This document shows, in pieces, positions 59,884 to 64,000 of a stretch of DNA of 64,000 nt. The stretch comes from SpSt-501 sp037481615 (GTDB lineage Bacteria > Desulfobacterota > Desulfobacteria > Desulfobacterales > SpSt-501): assembly GCA_037481615.1 (NCBI GenBank), contig JBBFLI010000004.1. One strand, given 5' to 3'. Positions within the stretch are counted from its first letter, which is position 1, and each line of letters begins with the position of its first letter. The position numbers were made by a program, and so were the translations under genes. The notes beneath the pieces are model-generated. The model made no database searches, had not been told where the DNA came from, and worked only from the letters and a program-made list of their open reading frames with translations.

Positions 59884-61283
59884 GCGCGGCCCTCGGCGGC
59901 GTCCGCTCCCGATCGAGGGGAAGCCTCCGCTTTCCAGAACACGGCCACGAGCTCGACCGCGGAGGCGTTCGGGTTCTCGATCTCGACCCCGCGCGGCTCC
60001 TGCAGGGAGAGCGCCCCGCCGGCACGGAGCCGGCGCCGGCCTCGCCCCTGCCGGACGCGGACCTCGCCGTTCAGGAGCACCAGGTGAAGGGCCTCGTCGC
60101 CCTCCTCCCCGACCCGGGCGCACGCCCCCGGGTCGATCGAGAGGCGGCAGGTCCTCCCGGCCGGCTGGGCATCGAGCCACGTCTGGGTGCCCCAGGGAAA
60201 GGCGATGGCGACGTGGCGCTCGGCCTCGGGCCGCCCCCGCCGTTTCAGCTCGGCGACGATCTCCTTCACGTCCCGGCTCGAATCGAGGTCGGAGACGAAC
60301 AGCGAGTCCGGGGTCTCCACCACCACGAGGTTCTCGATCCGGTTCACGGCGATCAGCCGGCTGCGCCCCAGCACGAGGCAACCGTGCGCGCTCCGGGCGA
60401 CGACGTCTCCGTCGAACACGTTGCCCTCGGCGTTCTTGGGCAGGAAATCGTAAAGGGATTTCCACGAGCCGATGTCGCTCCAGCCGAGATCGACCGGGAG
60501 CACGACGCCGCGGGAGGTCTTTTCCATGACGGCGACGTCGAAGGAGACGTCCGGGAGCCGCGCGTAGTCGGCGGCGGCGATCGGCGACGGACGCCGGCAG
60601 AGCGGCTCAAGCAGAGCGAGCAGCTCCGGCGCGTGGCGGCGGAATTCCTCGATCGCCGTCGAGGCGCGGAAGGCGAACATGCCGCTGTTCCAGAAAAAGG
60701 TGCCGGCCTCGACGTAGCGTCGGGCGGTCTCCGGGTCGGGTTTTTCGACGAAACGCCGGATGGGGGGCGCCTCGGTCTGCCCCGCTTCGGCCTCGATGTA
60801 GCCGTAGCCGGTCTCGGGATAGCGGGGCCGGATCCCGAAAGCCACGATGCGGCCGGCGGCGGCGAGCGCCATCGCCCGGGAGAGCGCCTCGTGGAAGGCC
60901 TCGCGCCGGGCGATCACGTGGTCGGCGGGGAAGACCCCCAGCACCGCATCGGGGACCTCGCGCAGGATCTCGAGGCAGGCCCGCAGGACGGCCGGTCCGG
61001 TGTTTCGCCCGAGGGGTTCGGGGTAGATGCGCCGAGCGGCCGGAATGCCGATCGCCTCGAGATGCCGGGCGACCTCGAGCTCGTGGGCCGCCCCGCAGAC
61101 GACGCGCACGGCCTCGGCCGGAAAGGGGGGCACGAGCCGACGCAGCGTGCTCTGGATGAGCGAGTCGCCGCCCACCAGTCGGGCGAGCTGCTTCGGGTAG
61201 AGTTCCCGGGAAACCGGCCACAGGCGGGTGCCGCTGCCCCCGGCCAATAGCACGGCGAAGACGGGCAGGCCTTCGATTCTCAT
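59880..61283 (-). CDS. manC: Mannose-1-phosphate guanylyltransferase (ManC-like)
   Basis: 467 residues. N-terminal nucleotidyltransferase: LLAGGSGTRLWPVSRELYPK, FPADHVI, GYGYIEAE, FVEKPDPETA and FWNSGMFAF, DLGWSDIGSWKSLY; C-terminal cupin-like region (YxxxR-type isomerase domain is short and degenerate; WGTQTWLDAQP keeps the pattern). Makes GDP-mannose from mannose 1-phosphate; isomerase activity uncertain. Overlaps dnaE upstream and bcsA downstream by 4 bases each. Confidence 0.92.
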   Translation of the reverse strand: MRIEGLPVFAVLLAGGSGTRLWPVSRELYPKQLARLVGGDSLIQSTLRRLVPPFPAEAVRVVCGAAHELEVARHLEAIGIPAARRIYPEPLGRNTGPAVLRACLEILREVPDAVLGVFPADHVIARREAFHEALSRAMALAAAGRIVAFGIRPRYPETGYGYIEAEAGQTEAPPIRRFVEKPDPETARRYVEAGTFFWNSGMFAFRASTAIEEFRRHAPELLALLEPLCRRPSPIAAADYARLPDVSFDVAVMEKTSRGVVLPVDLGWSDIGSWKSLYDFLPKNAEGNVFDGDVVARSAHGCLVLGRSRLIAVNRIENLVVVETPDSLFVSDLDSSRDVKEIVAELKRRGRPEAERHVAIAFPWGTQTWLDAQPAGRTCRLSIDPGACARVGEEGDEALHLVLLNGEVRVRQGRGRRRLRAGGALSLQEPRGVEIENPNASAVELVAVFWKAEASPRSGADAAEGRA

Positions 61284-64000
61284 GGGTTCCTCCCCGTCCG
61301 GGCGCGCGGCTCCGGCGCCGCTCCGCTCCCCTCCGCCCCCGCCGGGAGGCAGCGCATCTCGAAGGCCCCCGGCCCGAGCAGGGCGCCGAACTCGCGGCGG
61401 ACCTCCGGCCCGGGGCGCAGCCGATACTTCTCGCCGACTTCGATGACCGCCTCGGCGCCGCCGGAGGAGCACAGGTGCAGGAAGACCCGGCTCGCCCCGG
61501 GGTGCCGCTCGAGGAGCGCGCGCACCGCCAGGAGGCGCTCGCGCCCGGTCCGTTCCAGATCCATCCGGAGGTGCACGTGGGCGGGCAGCAGTTCTTCGGC
61601 GCGTTCGAGGGGGATCACGGACTCGGCGACGATCTTGACCGCCTGCTCTTCCCGCTGCACCTGGCCCTGGACGAGAACGGCGCGATCCTCGACGAGCAGA
61701 TCGGCTGCGGTCGCAAACAGCCGCGAAAAGACCGTCGCCTCGACCGCGCCGTGGATGTCCTCGATGCTGACGAAGGCCATGAGGTCTCCTTTGCGCGTCT
61801 GGATCGTCTTCGTCTGACGCACGAGGCCGCCGATCCGGACCGAGGCCCCGTCGGCGGCCTCCTTGATGCGCAGGGAGTCGGTCGTGGCGTAGCGCTCGAG
61901 GATCTCCGCGAAGCCCTGGAGCGGGTGCCCGCTCAGGTAGAAGCCGAGCGATTCCTTTTCGCCCTCGAGCATTTCCCGCTCGCTCCAGTCGGGCGCCGCG
62001 GGGAGCTCCGGCAGGGAGACGGGCTCGGCGCAGGCCGCCTCGTCGAAGAGACGGATCTGGGGGTTGCAACGCTCGCGCTGGACCCGCTGGCCGTAGTCGA
62101 GCGCGGCGTCGAGGGAGGCGAACAAGCGGGCGCGCCGGGGGTCGGTGCCGTCGAAGGCGCCGCATTTGATCAGGCTCTCGATCACCCGCCGGTTCACCTT
62201 GCGCAGGTCCACGCGCTCGCAGAAATCGAACAGCGAGCGGAAGGGCCCCGACGAGCGCGCCTCGAGAATGGCGTCGATCGCCCCCTCGCCGACGTTGCGG
62301 ACGGCCATCAGCCCGTAGCGGATCCGCCCCGCGTCGACCGTGAAGGCCTTGTCGCTGCGGTTGATGTCCGGGGGGAGGACCTCGATCCCGTGGGCGCGGC
62401 ACTCGGCCAGGAACTTGACGATCTGGTCGGTCGAGCCCATTTCGCTCGAGAGCAGCGCGGCGAGAAACTCGACCGGGAAATGCGCCTTGAGGTAAGCGGT
62501 CTGATAGGCGATCAGGGCGTAGGCCGCGCTGTGGGACTTGTTGAAGCCATAGCCCCCGAATTTCTCCATGAGGTCGAAGAGGCTCCCGGCCTTCTCGGCC
62601 GGCATGCCCCGCGCCGTCGCCCCGCGCACGAACCGCTCGCGGTGGGCGGCCATGATCTCGGGGATCTTCTTGCCCATCGCCTTGCGCAGGTCGTCGGCCT
62701 CCGCCGGGGTGTAGTCGGCCAGCGCCGCCGCGATCTGCATGACCTGCTCCTGGTAGACGATGACCCCGTAAGTCTCCCGGAGGATCGGCTCGAGTTCGGG
62801 CACGAGGTAGGTGACCGGCTTGCGGCCGTGCTTGCGGTCCACGTACTCGTCGACCATGCCCGAATCCCGCGGGCCGGGCCGGTAAAGGGCGACGAGCGCG
62901 ATCACGTCGGGGAAGGACTCCGGCTTGAGGCGGAGCAGGAGATCCTTCATGCCCGTGCTCTCGAGCTGGAAGACGCCGGTCGTCTCCGCGCGGCAGAGCA
63001 GCCGGTAGGTTTCGGCGTCCTCGAGATCGAGGCGGTCGAAATCGGGGGGCGTCTTCCCCTGGCGGCGGATCAGCTCGAGGGTGGCGGCGATGACGGTCAG
63101 GTTGCGCAACCCGAGGAAGTCGAACTTGACCAGGCCGATCCGCTCGACGGCCTTCATGTCGTACTGGGTCACCACTTCGCCGTTTTTCCCCCGGAACAGC
63201 GGCAGGTATTCGACCAGCGGCCGGTCGGCGATCACGACCCCGGCCGCGTGGGTCGAGGCGTGCCGCGGCAGCCCCTCGAGCACCCGGCTGATGCGGATCA
63301 GCTCCTCGTACTCCGGCTTGCGGGCGACGAGCTCGCGCAGCCTCGGCTCGCGCTCGAGCGCCTCATCGAGGCGGATATTGATCACGTCCGGGACGAGCTT
63401 GGCGATGGCGTCCACCTCGGCGAGCGGGATGTCGAGCGCCCGGCCCACGTCCCGGATGACGGCGCGCGTCTTGAGCTTGCCGAAGGTGATGATCTGGGCG
63501 ACGTAGTCCCCCCCGCCGTAACGCTCGACGACGTAGCGGTAGACGTCCTCGCGGCCCTCGATGCAGAAGTCGACGTCGATGTCCGGGAGGCTCTTGCGCT
63601 CGGGGTTGAGGAAACGTTCGAAGAGCAGCCCGTGGGCGATGGGGTCGAGGTCGGTGATGCCCAGGCAATAGGCGACGAGGCTGCCGGCGGCCGATCCCCG
63701 GCCGGGGCCGACGGGGATGCCCCGTTCTTTCGCGTAGCGGATGAAATCGGCGACGATGAGGAAATAGCCCGCGAAGCCCGTGCGCCGGATGACGTCGATC
63801 TCGTAGTCGAGGCGCGCGCGATACTCCTGCTCGTCGGCCCGCGGGTTGTGCGCCTGCACCCGGCGCCAGATGCGTTGGAAGCCCTGGCGGGCCTCGCGCT
63901 CGAAGAGCGCCTCGGGCGCTTCGCCTTCCCCGGAGGCGAAGCGCGGGAAATGGTGGTGCTCGAAATCGAGGTGCACCCGGCAGCGCCGGGCGATCTCCGC
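61280..64000 (-). CDS. dnaE: DNA polymerase III subunit alpha, 5'-truncated by window edge
   Basis: Replicative polymerase. 906 residues of about 1150 are visible: the N-terminal PHP domain lies right of the window. Seen: GPGRGSAAGSLVAYCLGIT, the catalytic LPDIDVDFC triad, YGGGDYVAQIITFGKLKTRA, VEYLPLFRGKNGEVVTQYDM (fingers), GYGFNKSHSAAYALIAY (helix-hairpin-helix), RYGLMAVRNVG, and the OB-fold near the C-terminus. A DnaE1-type protein. The stop overlaps manC by 4 bases. Confidence 0.97.
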   Translation of the reverse strand, partial: AEIARRCRVHLDFEHHHFPRFASGEGEAPEALFEREARQGFQRIWRRVQAHNPRADEQEYRARLDYEIDVIRRTGFAGYFLIVADFIRYAKERGIPVGPGRGSAAGSLVAYCLGITDLDPIAHGLLFERFLNPERKSLPDIDVDFCIEGREDVYRYVVERYGGGDYVAQIITFGKLKTRAVIRDVGRALDIPLAEVDAIAKLVPDVINIRLDEALEREPRLRELVARKPEYEELIRISRVLEGLPRHASTHAAGVVIADRPLVEYLPLFRGKNGEVVTQYDMKAVERIGLVKFDFLGLRNLTVIAATLELIRRQGKTPPDFDRLDLEDAETYRLLCRAETTGVFQLESTGMKDLLLRLKPESFPDVIALVALYRPGPRDSGMVDEYVDRKHGRKPVTYLVPELEPILRETYGVIVYQEQVMQIAAALADYTPAEADDLRKAMGKKIPEIMAAHRERFVRGATARGMPAEKAGSLFDLMEKFGGYGFNKSHSAAYALIAYQTAYLKAHFPVEFLAALLSSEMGSTDQIVKFLAECRAHGIEVLPPDINRSDKAFTVDAGRIRYGLMAVRNVGEGAIDAILEARSSGPFRSLFDFCERVDLRKVNRRVIESLIKCGAFDGTDPRRARLFASLDAALDYGQRVQRERCNPQIRLFDEAACAEPVSLPELPAAPDWSEREMLEGEKESLGFYLSGHPLQGFAEILERYATTDSLRIKEAADGASVRIGGLVRQTKTIQTRKGDLMAFVSIEDIHGAVEATVFSRLFATAADLLVEDRAVLVQGQVQREEQAVKIVAESVIPLERAEELLPAHVHLRMDLERTGRERLLAVRALLERHPGASRVFLHLCSSGGAEAVIEVGEKYRLRPGPEVRREFGALLGPGAFEMRCLPAGAEGSGAAPEPRARTGRNP

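Overview
The window is a gene-dense, strongly GC-rich stretch of a bacterial chromosome. About 62 protein genes are packed into it, many joined by 4-base ATGA/GTGA start-stop overlaps. I see no rRNA, tRNA, CRISPR array, transposase or phage gene. The gene mix fits an anaerobic or microaerobic lineage of the former Deltaproteobacteria (Desulfuromonadota/Desulfobacterota-like): a CobA-HemD fusion next to hemC and fmdB, a degenerate-GGDEF TPR protein, HDOD proteins, selA, a PatB-type C-S lyase, and small conserved proteins I associate with that group. This placement is an inference from gene content; no marker gene was compared.

Layout. 1-4.6 kb (+): phoH (cut by the left edge), ybeY, nnrED, tsaE, lysC and a possible 31-residue membrane peptide. 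4.6-6.4 kb (-): rfbB and pyrF. 6.6-11.4 kb (+): CheD-HDOD fusion, selA, GGDEF-like/TPR protein, gmhA. 11.4-17.3 kb (+): fmdB, hemC, cobA-hemD, STAS protein, moaA, adenosine-specific kinase, exported amidohydrolase. 17.3-20.6 kb (-): J-domain protein, patB and, from its own promoter, an outer-membrane MetA-type protein. 20.8-21.7 kb (+): aldo/keto reductase. 21.7-28.5 kb (-): HNH nuclease, rfbA, ileS, lspA, holA and two small proteins. 28.6-36.2 kb (+): an M14-like pseudopeptidase, a Cys-tailed protein, panB, larA, three exported proteins and a radical SAM protein. 36.2-46.9 kb (+): metabolic and stress genes (gamma-glutamyltransferase, DUF2520, HpcH aldolase, SMUG-like glycosylase, threonine dehydratase-like enzyme, PduO-type adenosyltransferase, flavin reductase, GalT-like, hydrolase-OsmC fusion, DUF1499). 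47-52 kb: HDOD protein, hybrid histidine kinase, small protein, M29 aminopeptidase (+), then a lone response regulator (-). 52.3-54.2 kb (-): bifunctional nuclease and miaB. 54.3-57.7 kb (+): recJ, an unknown protein, an RNase Z-like hydrolase. 57.6-64 kb (-): dnaE (cut by the right edge), manC and a cellulose-synthase-like bcsA in one overlapping operon.

Themes. Tetrapyrrole and cofactor synthesis (hemC, cobA-hemD, moaA, panB, PduO-type), nucleotide-sugar and polysaccharide synthesis (rfbA, rfbB, gmhA, manC, bcsA), signalling (CheD, HDOD, GGDEF-like, PilZ, STAS, two-component) and core information processing. Promoters of the form TTGnnn-N16/18-TAnnnn can be read in many intergenic gaps. Three of them (recJ, miaB and the M14-like gene) lie so close to the start codon that the mRNAs should be leaderless or nearly so. 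The most unusual proteins are an M14-fold carboxypeptidase relative that has lost its zinc ligands, a CheD-HDOD fusion, an exported Ntn-hydrolase with Cys exposed by signal cleavage, and an orphan PilZ-containing cellulose-synthase-like protein cotranscribed with dnaE and manC.
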